From contig JAPNXP010000004.1 in assembly GCA_028753945.1 (NCBI GenBank), positions 372,001 to 436,000 on the forward strand: 64,000 bases of DNA. Direction: 5' to 3'. Shown one piece after another: positions 38,701-47,700 of this stretch; the stretch's first letter is position 1; each line of letters begins with the position of its first letter. The notes beneath the pieces are model-generated. The model did no database searches, was not told the origin of the DNA, and saw only the letters and a program-made list of their open reading frames with translations. The translations under genes and the position numbers were made by a program. This DNA is from Hexactinellida sp. DTS-2022. Its lineage: Eukaryota; Porifera; Hexactinellida.

Positions 38701-41700
38701 CAGTATATTTTTGTGATGAAGAAAACCAAATAGAAGATATTAAAAATATGATTTTTGTCAACTGTCAATCATTTCTACGAATGACACACATGGTGTTACC
38801 TGGCATGATGGATAGAAATAGAGGTGTTATAATAAATATCTCATCTGGATCTGGTATATACCCTATACCGCTCCTTAGCAACTACTCTGGTACAAAGGCA
38901 TTTATAGAGAAAACCTCACAAGCTCTTAATTACGAATACAAATCTTATAATATTTTAATACAAACTCTATCGCCTTTTTTAGTCACGACTAATATGAGTC
39001 GTTTTAAAAAATCGCGAATTTCCATACCAAATGTACACCAGTTTATTAACCAGAGTATTCGCTCTATAGGAAGGTATAGTAATACATCAGGTTATTTCTC
39101 TCACGAGATAATATCAGTTTTTAGACACTATTGGCCTGTGTGGTTTGATCAGTGGTTTATGTTTAAGATTGTATCGTCACGCAGGTTGTATGGGAGGAAA
39201 AAGAAAGCAAAAGAACTTGCTGATAATAAAAACTAAACTTTTATAATTTATTTTATAGTTTTTAGTTTATAATATTTTATTATGTGAGTTAGTAATATTA
39301 ATGTTTGTAACTCCAGTCTCCAGTGTATTATAATAGTCCGAAAAGACTGGATAATCTCAACAAAAGTTTTTACTTCTCCGTGTTCTATAAATCAGAAGGT
39401 ACTTTTAAAGAGTTTATAAGAATGTTTTATTTACGATTAAGATGATTTTTGTAACAAGAATTCCGGATATAGTAGAACCTCGTTAGTACATACACCATGG
39501 GACCGTCAAAATGCGTTCGCCTTATCCGGAATTCCTATTACCGGTGTCATTATATTCAAAAGGCTTTGAAGAGGACTGAAATAGTGTTCATATAATATTA
39601 ACCGTGTACTAACTAACGAGGTTCTACTGTATATATAGCCTACTTAAATACAGCTAGACATGCTGGATAAACATCGAAAAATAGGAGTCCAGTTTTCCTT
39701 CTATAATCTGATTTATCCAAATAATTAGTTAAAGTAGGCTATGTGTATACAGTAGATGTCGGATATAAGCACACCGGTTATAAGAACATATCGGATATAA
39801 GAACACTATGTTGGAAAACGGTTGCTATATACCCTAGATAATTTATGTCGGTTATAAGCACACTAAGTGCAGTTCCCGACGATGTGCTTCAACCGGCATC
39901 CACTGTATTTACTGTTATTATAAGAATTGTCTTACAGAAGCATTTCCCGCAGTTACAACTCCGTTCTTCTTGAATATCGCCTGTAACTTAGAGAGCTGAT
40001 CCAGACTGGTCTTCTTAGGATGCTCGTCTGTTGTAAACTCTTCCATTCCTTTCCTGCCTTTAACCTGAATTGTACACAGCTCATCGTCAAACTTCCCGGC
40101 AGTGTTAGCTATAAATAGATCAGTAATACAGTAGTCAATTAATACAGTAAAACCTCGTTGGTATAACACCAGGGGGCCGTCGAAATTTGTCAGTATTATC
40201 CGAAATGTTTTGGCATAGCATTCTGGTTTTGAATATATTTAACTACATTTGAGTATACAGTAGAACTTCGTTAATACGAACACTATTTCAGTCCCCTTCA
40301 AAGCCTTTTCAATACAAATGATATTGGCTACTACGAATTCCGGATAAGTATATTATATCTCTTAGTTGCCAATTGAAAGTGAAAGTGAAATTTAATTTAA
40401 TTTCAATTGAAAGTGTTTTTTTTCTATTTATACCTTGGACCCCAGGGCATCTATGTCATTTATTAATAAGTTTTATAAGTTATAAGAACAAATTTCCCTC
40501 ATATTTTTCAAATGTTAGTCCCACCTTCGTCCCATCTGTTCTGAGTCTGCAGTGCATACATATCGCAGTCCTCTCTACTGATGCTGTACTTCTCTGCTAG
40601 ATTCTCAGCTGTTATCGCCATCGGGAGATTGCAGTAAGAGTCACTCAACCCGGCCCATAGCGTGTCTACGAACTAACAACAGTTGTATTCATTATAGCGA
40701 TATTCAATTCAACTATGTTTTGAGATTAAATGGGACATTAATTGTGTACTTGCTTATAGAATATTTATCAGACATTAGTTATAACAAAATCTATACAGTA
40801 AGGTTCCTTTATTATGAACATTCAAGTGACGAAAAATATGTTCATAATAGAGAGACTTCATAATAAGCGAACTCAACTTAATACAAACTATATGAAATTT
40901 GTTAAATTGGAACCATAGCTTGTTCATAATATATGTACAGAAATTTCATATTAATTAAGCGACTGAAAATATTTATAATAAGCAGACTTGACTGTACGTA
41001 AATAAAGTAGAACCTCGTTAATACGAACACCAACGGACGGGATTCTACTGTAATTACTTTGTGTTGTATTGTATACGTGTACGTATATTACCGTTAGATC
41101 AGTTCCCAGCTTGGTTCCCCACCTGGCGTTATAGCTAGCCAGTGGAGCCATGCTCATGTTCTCTGTTCCTCCTGTCAGCACCAACTGACTGTTGCCAAGG
41201 GTTATAGCCTAGATATAGTATAGGTAAACAACAACAGTTATACATAGTCTAGATATAGGTAAACAACAACAGTTATACATAGCCTAGACATATGTAAACA
41301 ACAACAGTTATACATAGCCTAGATAGTAGTAGATATAGGTAAACAACAACAGTTATACATAGTCTAGATATATGTAAACAACAACAGTTATATATAGCCT
41401 AGACATAGGTAAACAACAACAGTTATACATAGCCTAGATAGTAGTAGATATAGGTAAACAACAACAGTTATATATAGTCTAGATATATGTAAACAACAAC
41501 AGTTATACATAGCCTAGATATATTATAGGTAAACAACAATAGTTATACATAGTACGTATACTCACAAGCCTTTCAATACTTACCAAACTCTTTGAAAAAA
41601 TCCATGAATTTTTGTTTTTTTGTTGGGATTAATTGGTTTACCTGTGATCCGTATTCACTAAGAACTTAGTTCGAAATTAAGTCGTATTCATAAATATAGT

Positions 41701-43004
41701 ATATACTGTTAATATACAGTAGAACCTCGTTAATACGAACACCAATGGACGATAAAATTTGTCGCTTTATCCGGAGTTCGTATTAACCGGAGTAATACCC
41801 ATTCAATAGCCATTGTAGGACCTGGTTTTGTGGAACTGTTTGTTCGTCTTATCCGGAAATTCGTATTAACTATTAACCGTGTTCGTACTAACGAAGTTTT
41901 ACTGTAATTGGATTATAGTTATATAATAAGTTACTATCTGGTTTACTGTGTGTTGGTTACCTCTGCAGCAGTAACGATGGATTGGAATCCAGACCCGCAG
42001 AGCCTGTTAACGGAGAGGGCTATGGAGGATATGGGAGCTCCAGCGAGCAGACCTACGTGTCTAGCCGCGTATATACCGTCACTAGAGGACTATATAGGGA
42101 TTATACCAATATAGATACTTTGTATGATTTGTTATGTTAATTAATAATAGGTACACGTGATAGTAGTTTAAGTATTTAAAATAAGAGCATCCTTTATGTA
42201 GACGGTCTATTTCTAGACGGTCTATAAAAGTCCATACAAATAAGCCAAAAATTTGTAGACCGCCTATAAATTGTGTAGACCAAAAGCCCTGCCGTCTATG
42301 GGTAATACTAAAGAAAATCTTGTCTAGAAATAGCGGTCTACATATAAGTTATTTCTTAAAATATGGGGTGACCAACATGTCAGTACGATCTTAATGTACA
42401 TTTTATTAATTTTCAGTGTTTTACCTCGTAGAAGGTACAACTTATGCTATGAGCGATTTAGTAACTATACACACTTCTCAAAATGTGAGTTATAACGTTA
42501 TAACTGCGAGGGATGATAATTTTGATCTAAAAACATAAACTCATTATAGAATTACCCATATATTTATTATTTTTATTTATTTGTTATTTAAGCCAAATTA
42601 GTGATTCTTAAATACTGTCCAGTCACTTAATCAATTCGGACATACAATCAAATATACAAACAACCTTGTGTTTCAAATATAATATTACAATCGACTCCGC
42701 TTAATAGAGTCACCTCGGGACCAGGTTGCTTTGACCTGATTAAGCGGAGAAATCTATTAACCGGTGGCTCTATTAAGCGGAGTCGACTGTATTTACACCT
42801 CTATATATTTGCTAATCTCACCTGTATAACATTTCCCAACACAACTGTATCTATATGCACAGGTGGGACATTACCGGTTAGTATGGCTGATTTAGCTGCG
42901 GCTATTGCCAGCTGAGTTGCCCCAATGTTCTTAAGCTTTCCGCCGAATGTACCAAATGGAGTTCTCTTTGCAGCGACTACAAATACGCCGCGAAACAAAG
43001 CCAT
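26771..43004 (-). CDS. ACAA2: 3-ketoacyl-CoA thiolase, mitochondrial type (ACAA2-like)
   Basis: Complete gene of seven exons (minus strand): 42822-43004, 41961-42089, 41092-41208, 40525-40672, 39936-40108, 35237-35437, 26771-27013. They sum to 1,194 nt, 397 residues plus stop, the same length as human ACAA2. It catalyses the last step of fatty-acid beta-oxidation, cleaving 3-ketoacyl-CoA to acetyl-CoA and a shortened acyl-CoA. Visible motifs are the N-terminal [18 protein letters not shown], the nucleophile Cys92 in [10 protein letters not shown], the NEAFAAQ and [10 protein letters not shown] motifs with the active His, and the second catalytic Cys in SACIGGGQG near the C-terminus. ACAA2 proteins keep a non-cleaved N-terminal targeting signal, and this start aligns with that form. 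All splice phases are consistent. Intron 6 (27014-35236) and intron 5 (35438-39935) contain three complete genes on the opposite strand. The acceptor of exon 3 abuts a minisatellite. Confidence 0.97.
27052..27168. repeat. Short repeat family L with GGGGTCCAAGGTATAAATAG
   Basis: About 115 bp with a CACTTTCA/TCAGTTT core and converging gggaccac ends. Other copies: 22736-22850, 25405-25520, 40365-40455 (inverted). It contains a TATA-like string but shows no link to a gene. Confidence 0.6.
27175..27412. repeat. Tandem array of seven 31-bp copies of a MITE end
   Basis: Unit atacagtaaactctcgttaa plus tatgaaagtat, seven copies, the fourth with a small insertion. The body of the same MITE family continues to about 27582 (ending gagagtctacta), so the array grew from the element's terminus. 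In thiolase intron 6. Confidence 0.85.
27622..27775. mobile_element. MITE family D
   Basis: tacagtgaactccagttata to ataacgagagttcactgta. Confidence 0.8.
28590..28765. mobile_element. MITE family B, copy in thiolase intron 6
   Basis: tatagtagaacctggttagt to aacgaggttttactgta. Confidence 0.75.
29904..30078. mobile_element. MITE family E, upstream of the SAM/U-box gene
   Basis: Both ends kept; ends 94 bp before ATG 30172. Confidence 0.8.
30172..34122 (+). CDS. SAM-VWA-UBC-U-box protein, candidate E2/E3 ubiquitin enzyme fusion
   Basis: Two exons, 30172-30378 and 31237-34122 (phase 0; donor GTGAGT, acceptor CTATAG), encode 1,030 residues. Residues 1-68 look like a SAM domain ([29 protein letters not shown]). 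Next comes a long region with possible ubiquitin-like strands (about 170-240). A von Willebrand A-like segment follows at about 540-690, with [12 protein letters not shown] in the metal-site position. Residues about 795-930 form a UBC fold: [11 protein letters not shown], then [16 protein letters not shown], where C869 sits at the E2 catalytic-cysteine position although the usual HPN is HCN. Residues about 948-1015 are a U-box ([20 protein letters not shown], then Asp-Arg). If active it would charge and transfer ubiquitin by itself. It is nested inside intron 6 of the thiolase gene on the opposite strand. ATG 30172 is preferred because it directly precedes the SAM helix; the upstream in-frame codons lack family similarity. 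Domain calls are by eye; VWA is the weakest. Confidence 0.85.
30391..30542. mobile_element. MITE family D, 12 bp after a splice donor
   Basis: tatagtgaactctcgttata to ataacgagagtttaatgta, at the 5' end of the SAM/U-box gene intron. Confidence 0.75.
30694..30892. mobile_element. MITE family A, copy in the SAM/U-box gene intron
   Basis: Both ends kept; in the 858-bp intron 30379-31236, which also holds MITEs at 30391-30542 and 31010-31222. Confidence 0.8.
31010..31222. mobile_element. Repeat family J (GGAGCGCGAAAATTTG interior)
   Basis: Ends tcagtgtacaccagagtttt and inverted gtgtacaccagggtaa; 14 bp before the acceptor of SAM/U-box exon 2. Relatives: 13193-13390, 18520-18695, 50530-50692. Confidence 0.65.
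34368..34684. mobile_element. MITE family H (TATAGTGCACCCTCGCTAAT)
   Basis: Ends tatagtgcaccctcgctaat and inverted tacagtacaccctcgctaat; 317 bp, 245 bp after the stop of the SAM/U-box gene. Confidence 0.8.
35641..35915. repeat. Tandem array of six copies of a MITE end
   Basis: ctcgttagtaggaacacggt with atatgaataaatatac spacers occurs about six times and leads into the intact MITE at 35884-36061. A second case of terminus amplification, in thiolase intron 5. Confidence 0.8.
35884..36061. mobile_element. MITE family B, copy in thiolase intron 5
   Basis: tatagtagaacctcgttagt to acgagcttctactgta; preceded by the end-derived array 35641-35915. Confidence 0.75.
36102..36217. mobile_element. Small inverted-repeat element, family N
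   Basis: atatcggccaacac at the left and aaaggtgttggtcgatat at the right. A second copy is at 44453-44562 and a partial one at 52690-52763. Confidence 0.65.
36389..36595. mobile_element. MITE family A, copy upstream of DCAF7
   Basis: tacagtcaggtctgcttatt to aaagaacctgactgta; 160 bp before the DCAF7 start codon. Confidence 0.8.
36756..37793 (+). CDS. DCAF7: DCAF7/WDR68 WD40-repeat protein
   Basis: Single-exon gene of 345 residues, close to the 342 of human DCAF7 and very similar along its length. Recognisable blocks are [17 protein letters not shown] at the N-terminus, [90 protein letters not shown] and the terminal [20 protein letters not shown]7 is a seven-bladed WD40 scaffold that binds DYRK1A/B and HIPK2 kinases and acts as a DDB1-CUL4 substrate receptor. 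The ATG at 36756 is the first in frame. The gene lies in intron 5 of the thiolase gene on the opposite strand, 160 nt downstream of a MITE. A 12-base C run follows the stop codon closely. Identity is near certain; the binding partners are known from the family, not seen here. Confidence 0.97.
   Translation: MATESNPRGKEIYKYTAPWPVYAMNWSFRPDNRFRLAIGSFVEEYSNKIQIVALSNETGEFEVKSQFDHPYPSTRINWIPDSTGQMPDILATSGDYLRIWRVNGSEVKLETLLNNNKNSEFCAPLTSFDWNEVDPQLIGTCSIDTTCTIWSIETAQPVGRTKPTLTGTIKTQLIAHDKEVYDISFSKSDKGRDLFISCGADGSIRLFDLRNLEHSTIIYEDQQHKALLRLAWNKQDTNYISTIAIDSTEVNIIDIRVPCTPVSVLQNHQSQLNGISWAPHSSCHICTAGDDKKALIWDIQQISRPIEDPLLAYQADGEINQVHWSTLHSDWIAICYKSNLEILRV
38024..38199. mobile_element. MITE family D between DCAF7 and HSD17B12-like genes
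   Basis: tacagtgaactcccgttata to ataacgagagttgacta. Confidence 0.75.
38253..39236 (+). CDS. HSD17B12: Very-long-chain 3-oxoacyl-CoA reductase / 17-beta-HSD type 12-like
   Basis: Single-exon short-chain dehydrogenase of 327 residues. An N-terminal hydrophobic segment (about residues 16-46) fits an ER membrane anchor. The cofactor-binding motif TGCTDGIG is at 63-70, NNVG at 141-144, the catalytic Ser at about 198 in INISSGSG, and the YxxxK pair at Y211/K215 in NYSGTKAF. The PVYF block after NNVG and the PFLVTTNMS segment are typical of the HSD17B12/LET-767/KAR subgroup. Members reduce 3-ketoacyl-CoA during fatty-acid elongation, and some also act on steroids. The lysine-rich C-terminus ([13 protein letters not shown]) could assist ER retention. 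The gene sits about 460 bp after the DCAF7 gene in the same thiolase intron, with a MITE (38024-38199) between them. Subfamily assignment is good; steroid activity is not implied. Confidence 0.9.
   Translation: MFEDSIYLLYTHPILYQTFLLIGAIKCLLVLYKSLHWLLKSIYTFYLSKPINLLVAGEWAVITGCTDGIGKGYTEKLASLGFNVVLLSRTQEKLETQSALLKEKYKIQTLIIRIDFSDASQDLYESIAMKLNELDIGILINNVGVLTEYPVYFCDEENQIEDIKNMIFVNCQSFLRMTHMVLPGMMDRNRGVIINISSGSGIYPIPLLSNYSGTKAFIEKTSQALNYEYKSYNILIQTLSPFLVTTNMSRFKKSRISIPNVHQFINQSIRSIGRYSNTSGYFSHEIISVFRHYWPVWFDQWFMFKIVSSRRLYGRKKKAKELADNKN
39468..39631. mobile_element. MITE family B, copy after HSD17B12-like gene
   Basis: tatagtagaacctcgttagt to actaacgaggttctactgta. Confidence 0.8.
39748..39907. 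mobile_element. MITE family E, inverted, next to thiolase exon 5
   Basis: tacagtagatgtcggatata to aaccggcatccactgta; 29 bp from the exon 5 donor. Confidence 0.8.
40794..40996. mobile_element. MITE family A, copy in thiolase intron 3
   Basis: tacagtaaggttcctttatt to gcagacttgactgta. Confidence 0.75.
41209..41560. repeat. Minisatellite of nine 34-46 bp units at the thiolase exon 3 acceptor
   Basis: The core taaacaacaacagttatac recurs nine times with spacers such as atagcctagatatag. On the minus strand each unit carries the pyrimidine stretch and CTAG followed by GCTAT, so each looks like a copy of the exon 3 splice acceptor it adjoins. Confidence 0.85.
41715..41906. mobile_element. MITE family B, copy in thiolase intron 2
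   Basis: tacagtagaacctcgttaat to actaacgaagttttactgta; 55 bp from exon 2. Confidence 0.8.
42198..42342. mobile_element. Inverted-repeat element, family O (GTAGACGGTCTATTTCTAGA)
   Basis: Ends gtagacggtctatttctaga and inverted gtagaccgctatttctagac; in thiolase intron 1. Confidence 0.65.
42686..42791. mobile_element. MITE family C, internally deleted
   Basis: tacaatcgactccgcttaat to taagcggagtcgactgta, 106 bp; 31 bp from thiolase exon 1. Confidence 0.75.
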
Positions 43005-43800
43005 CGCCTAATAACTTAAAAATTAAACTTTTGTATAACCTCAATAATACAATAGAACTGTTATACGTACGTGGGCTAATTACTAATTAGTACGTACTAA
43101 TTTTCTTTAACCAAGTTTCTAAAATAGTATGATGTATTTTTTGTAGGTTCAATTTGGTTAGTTAATACGTACTCGGATAATACGTACTTATTTTCCATTC
43201 CCGAGGGGTACATTATAACCGAGTTCTGTATCATAAAATTAATAAACACAGAAAATGACAAAAAAGAAACTTATATTATAGACGCAACTTTTGATCAAAT
43301 TATATTTTCATCTAATTTGTATTATCCTGGGTCTCTCATTATAATTTAAAGGGAATACTGTATTACTAAACAGCAATTCCATTAATTAAATAATATTCTG
43401 TCTAACTAACAACATACAAGTTACTATAACAGTAAACTCTCGTTAATCGAACACCAGGGGACCGTAAAATTTGTTCGTATTATCCAGAATTGTATTAACT
43501 GGAGTAATTTGTATGCTATTGTATAGGCTAGGTGAATTTAACCTTGTCCGCCTTAACCAATATTTTACCTTATCCATCCATGTTCGTATTAAGGCTCGAC
43601 TAAACCACAAGAAATATACTGATCACAAAAACTATCAAAATTGATTTAACAGTGTACTGTAATATGTTCGATAAGTCATATTGCAAGTTATGAAAACGCC
43701 GTAGCGCGGAACGAACAGTAAATAACTGATACAATCGAGATAACTGTCTAACATAATTCTCTAATTAAGATGAATAATTATTACAAAATATAATTATAAA

Positions 43801-44349
43801 TCACATAAGATCATAGTCATCTCTCTCTTCACGATACTCCATCACATGTTTCCTAATTTTAGAAGTGTTAGTCCAGGTTATGAAATCCTCCAAACTTCTA
43901 GTGACTAAAAACGCAGGATCGGTAACAACTTCAGTCCCAACACGAACGTGACCTTGTTCTATATATTGTACTGCGTATTTTAAATGTTGAGCCATTCTTA
44001 ATTTCACCATTACAACTGGTAATCTTCTGCGGCAAAATGAGCCGACTGAAACACGAATACTTTCTTCCAATCTCTTTTTAGTCGGTATAACTCCCATTGT
44101 GTATAACTTATCTAATAACTGTTCTGTTACGTCATTACGGTATTTACTGTTTGGAGGTAAATCCCGTATTTTCATTGTTAGACGTATAATAGATTTCACT
44201 AGTTTGTTATACTTATTGTAATCTTCTCTTTTCTGGATATGATATTTCCTTATTGTTTTAACGGCTTTTATGTTGTCATCTGATTTCCAGCTTATGAAAT
44301 CAACTTTCTTTAATAACTTTTGCTCGTGGTATTTTAGTTTACGAACCAT
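43801..44349 (-). CDS. IMP3: U3 snoRNP protein IMP3
   Basis: Intact single-exon gene of 182 residues, against 184 in human IMP3, with strong similarity throughout: MVRKLKYHEQKLLKKVDFIS at the start, REDYNKYNKL, RDLPPNSKYR, LLDKLYTMGVIPT, SFCRRRLPVVMVKLRMAQHL, VEQGHVRVGTEVVTDPAFLV and the acidic EYREERDDYDLM end. The central block is an S4 RNA-binding domain of the ribosomal protein S4/uS4 type. IMP3 works in the nucleolus with MPP10 and IMP4 in the small-subunit processome, promoting base-pairing of U3 snoRNA with pre-rRNA for 18S maturation. It lies about 420 bp beyond the 3' end of the receptor gene on the same strand. The start codon agrees exactly with the family. Confidence 0.97.
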   Translation of the reverse strand: MVRKLKYHEQKLLKKVDFISWKSDDNIKAVKTIRKYHIQKREDYNKYNKLVKSIIRLTMKIRDLPPNSKYRNDVTEQLLDKLYTMGVIPTKKRLEESIRVSVGSFCRRRLPVVMVKLRMAQHLKYAVQYIEQGHVRVGTEVVTDPAFLVTRSLEDFITWTNTSKIRKHVMEYREERDDYDLM

Positions 44350-44452
44350 ACTAACATTATTTTAATGGGTTAATTACACTGTATATATTGTGTGATGTTT
44401 TACCAAAGGTAAATTGGATTCAATATCCCCATAATAATAAGGGTTTTCTTAT

Positions 44453-44562
44453 ATATCGGCCAACACCTTTTCAATATAAAAACCCGGCTTCGCAAAGGTA
44501 AATTTTTTGATAAAATTTTTCCAGTGCTTGAGAATTACATTAGAAAAGGTGTTGACCAATAT
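44453..44562. mobile_element. Small inverted-repeat element, family N, copy 2
   Basis: atatatcggccaacaccttt to gaaaaggtgttgaccaatat, between the IMP3 and receptor genes. Confidence 0.65.
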
Positions 44563-44770
44563 TTAAGTAATTCCTAATAATAATAATAAGTTATTCATAT
44601 ATCCAATTATCATAACAAATAATATTTATCAGAAGGAATTACAAAAGTGATAATCAATAATTTCAATAAGTGACTTCAATCACTGTACTATCAACAAATA
44701 TATATATAACTATTTACTTTGTATATTATAAAGTGATATTTACAAATAAGTTCAAACAGAAGTGAATCTC

Positions 44771-47700
44771 TTAATCAAAGCTAGAAATAATATTCTTAAC
44801 TTTGTGTGCCGTTAATCGAGACCTAGGGTCATTGTACCAACACTCCCTAAGAGTTGGCAATAGCCTAGATAGAGAATAAGTGTCTGCCCATCTAATAGGA
44901 ATAGTAGGACGGTTGTTGTGTGTAACAACATGTTCGTACATGTCTTCTAATGATGGATCTGATGGGAAATTATCTTCATATGGCAATTGCGGATTTTCAC
45001 ACTCATCACTGCTACATGTACTCCATCTCAGGCCAATTTCCCATAACACCAATCCTAGACTATAAACGTCAGATTGTTTCAGAGAATCGATTTGTTTCAG
45101 ATCCAAACTACCAGTCAGAGCCTCTGGAGACATGTACCTAGGAATCGTATATTGGATATTCACCCATTGGTTCAAGGTTATACAGTAGAACTCGGAATAA
45201 CTTACAGTAACCAATACTTTGCATGGAAATAAAGTTAGAATAAACCGATTGAAAATAAAACAAAATTGGAATTTCTTAAACATTTAGAATAAATAATTAG
45301 TGAGAAAAAAACGATTAGTTAGAAAAAACGGTTTCAAGTCTTTCGACTGTCTAAAAGGTTAATTTTTTAAAACAAGTTTATATGCAGTAGTCAGGTTCTT
45401 TTATTATGAACATTCAAGGGACCAAAATAGTTTTCATAATAAGCGAACTCAACTTAATATAAATTTGGGACCATACGAGCTAATTATGGATATTTTAAAG
45501 AGTGTTAATGAAAAAATCTTACTACAAAATTGACAATAAATTTATAGTATTTTAAAACTCAATTTTGTGGGTTAAAAATGTACTTATTTTCCATTCCCGA
45601 GGGGGTACGTTATAAGTATAACCGAGTTGTACTGTATTTATAAACGTAAGTAAAACTTGCATAATCCGACCATTCAATTCAAATCCAATACTTTTCCCCA
45701 ATCCCAACCAAAATTATGAAATAAGGCAAAAATATGAGTTTCCCATTAATCTACTGGTATTTAATTAAGTTACTGATTGTCTACAATCTTTATAATATAA
45801 CCATATACAGAAATCTGTATATGGTAATATTATCTAGATTGTAGACGCACAGTAACTTAACTTGTATTAGACGACTCATTGCTTTCGTCTCAATGAGTAC
45901 CAGTACACAGTGGTTTGGGGCACGTATTTGGCAAAAAAATCGTCAACCCCAAAACGCAAAGAAGCATCGTGATTTGCTTCCTAGATGTCTAAATAGTATG
46001 CATATCAAATTTGGTACGAATTGAAAGCTTAGAAATACAAAACGACTTCGAAGTCTGATGTGGATTGTCGCTACATTAAAATTCACATTCTGCGGTTTGA
46101 AAACACTCTAAAATGTACATACTTAATTTTAACCTCAGTAAGATATAAATACATTTAACTATTTTAGTACATAGTATTGACACTAAACAACATTTTGGAA
46201 CCAAAATATTTGATTTCAAATCTAGTTTGTGAAATTTTTAGCTTCGACTTTGATGGAGTCGGTAAACATTATAACATTATGATATTTTAAGTTTCAAATT
46301 AGCCGCAAAAATAAAGACCACCTTTGACCAATTTGAAATTTTGTATGCTGATCCTGTAATGCCATATAATTAACATATTTGAATTATAAGATGCGCTTCG
46401 ATGCGCAACATTATAAAAATTGTTACATTCCATAGTCATGTATTCGTTGCTAGGTTACGCTATATTGGCAAATATATGTTTTAATGGCCTCATTCTTTAT
46501 ATAGTGCATAAAATAGTAACTAACAAAGCATTTGAAACTACTACATCTGCATAACATCGCGTTATCGCGTAAGAACAACTTTGAAAGTAATATTATTGAT
46601 ATTTTTGTGAGACTATCATCACAAAGCGACCCTGAACTGGTATAATATCGGAGGAATTTTTTTTTGTGCAAGATGTGGTCAATCAGGGCATACCGAGAGA
46701 ATGAAATGCAAGATAGAAAGCCGACAAACCTAAAACATTGAGAATCTAATTTCTTTATTATCAATTTCTACCAATGCAGATTGAGAAAAAGATTTTTCGT
46801 AGAAATCTAGAATAGATGAATTTACTGATATTCAAATATATTCACACTGTAACTTACACAAATATTCAAATAGTGCTATTTGGTTAAATAACTTGTTGGT
46901 CGGAAATTGTACGATTAGGAATTTCGTATAACAAATAGCCAATCTTTGCAAAGGTAACAGGTATTTCAATTATATTAAATTTTGTATAATCATTATGATG
47001 TAATAATCCCAAGACGAGTTGAAGTTTATGAGAAAATAATAGTGCCATAGCATAAAACATAAATAGAACCACGATCAAGTCAACTTTGAAACAAAAATAT
47101 ATAATATTGGCAAAGTAACATTTGGTTTTGAAAATTTTCGAAAATCGTCTAAGGTGACAATGACGTCATAACTCCAAAAATATAAATCCCACCAACTTTT
47201 CAAAATTAGGGATGTATTCACAAGTATTGATAACCCATATGTAAATAATACATTATGTGTCGCTAGGATTTACACAGATACCTAAAGTTTACTAAATGCG
47301 ATTTTAGACCACTGTGCAGTAGATTGTGTCTCATATAACCTCTGTTAATTTCTCACATATTTATACTTTTCACAATCTAATATACTTACTCAGGGTTGGG
47401 TTTGAAATGAATACATCGATTCAACCTTGTTGATTAATTAAAAGTTAATTACACTGATTTAGTGTTGAAATTTAAATAGTGACTTCGCAAAGAAATTCTA
47501 TTTCTACAATTTTATACTTTAATTACTAATTAATTTAGTGATTTTATGCTTTAATTACTAACTAATTTAGTAAATAATTTATTTTATAACTATTTACCAA
47601 TTCGGTTGCTAACTTGCAATAATTAATAGAATAAAAATATAAACAATATTTTTATAATAAATATTCAGCAAGTATACTTCACAAATTATATTTATAAGCC

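Noticed and set aside
41209..41560. CRISPR-like array of regularly spaced repeats.
   Set aside because: Units are contiguous with degenerate lengths and no unique spacers, in a eukaryotic intron; it is a minisatellite.
41908..42114. Plus-strand 68-codon frame.
   Set aside because: It overlaps thiolase exon 2 on the other strand, which is supported by family similarity and splice phase.
46450..46764. Minus-strand frame of 104 codons within the 1.4-kb element, considered as a transposase fragment.
   Set aside because: No DDE-like or BED-type motif could be recognised and the composition is not coding-like.
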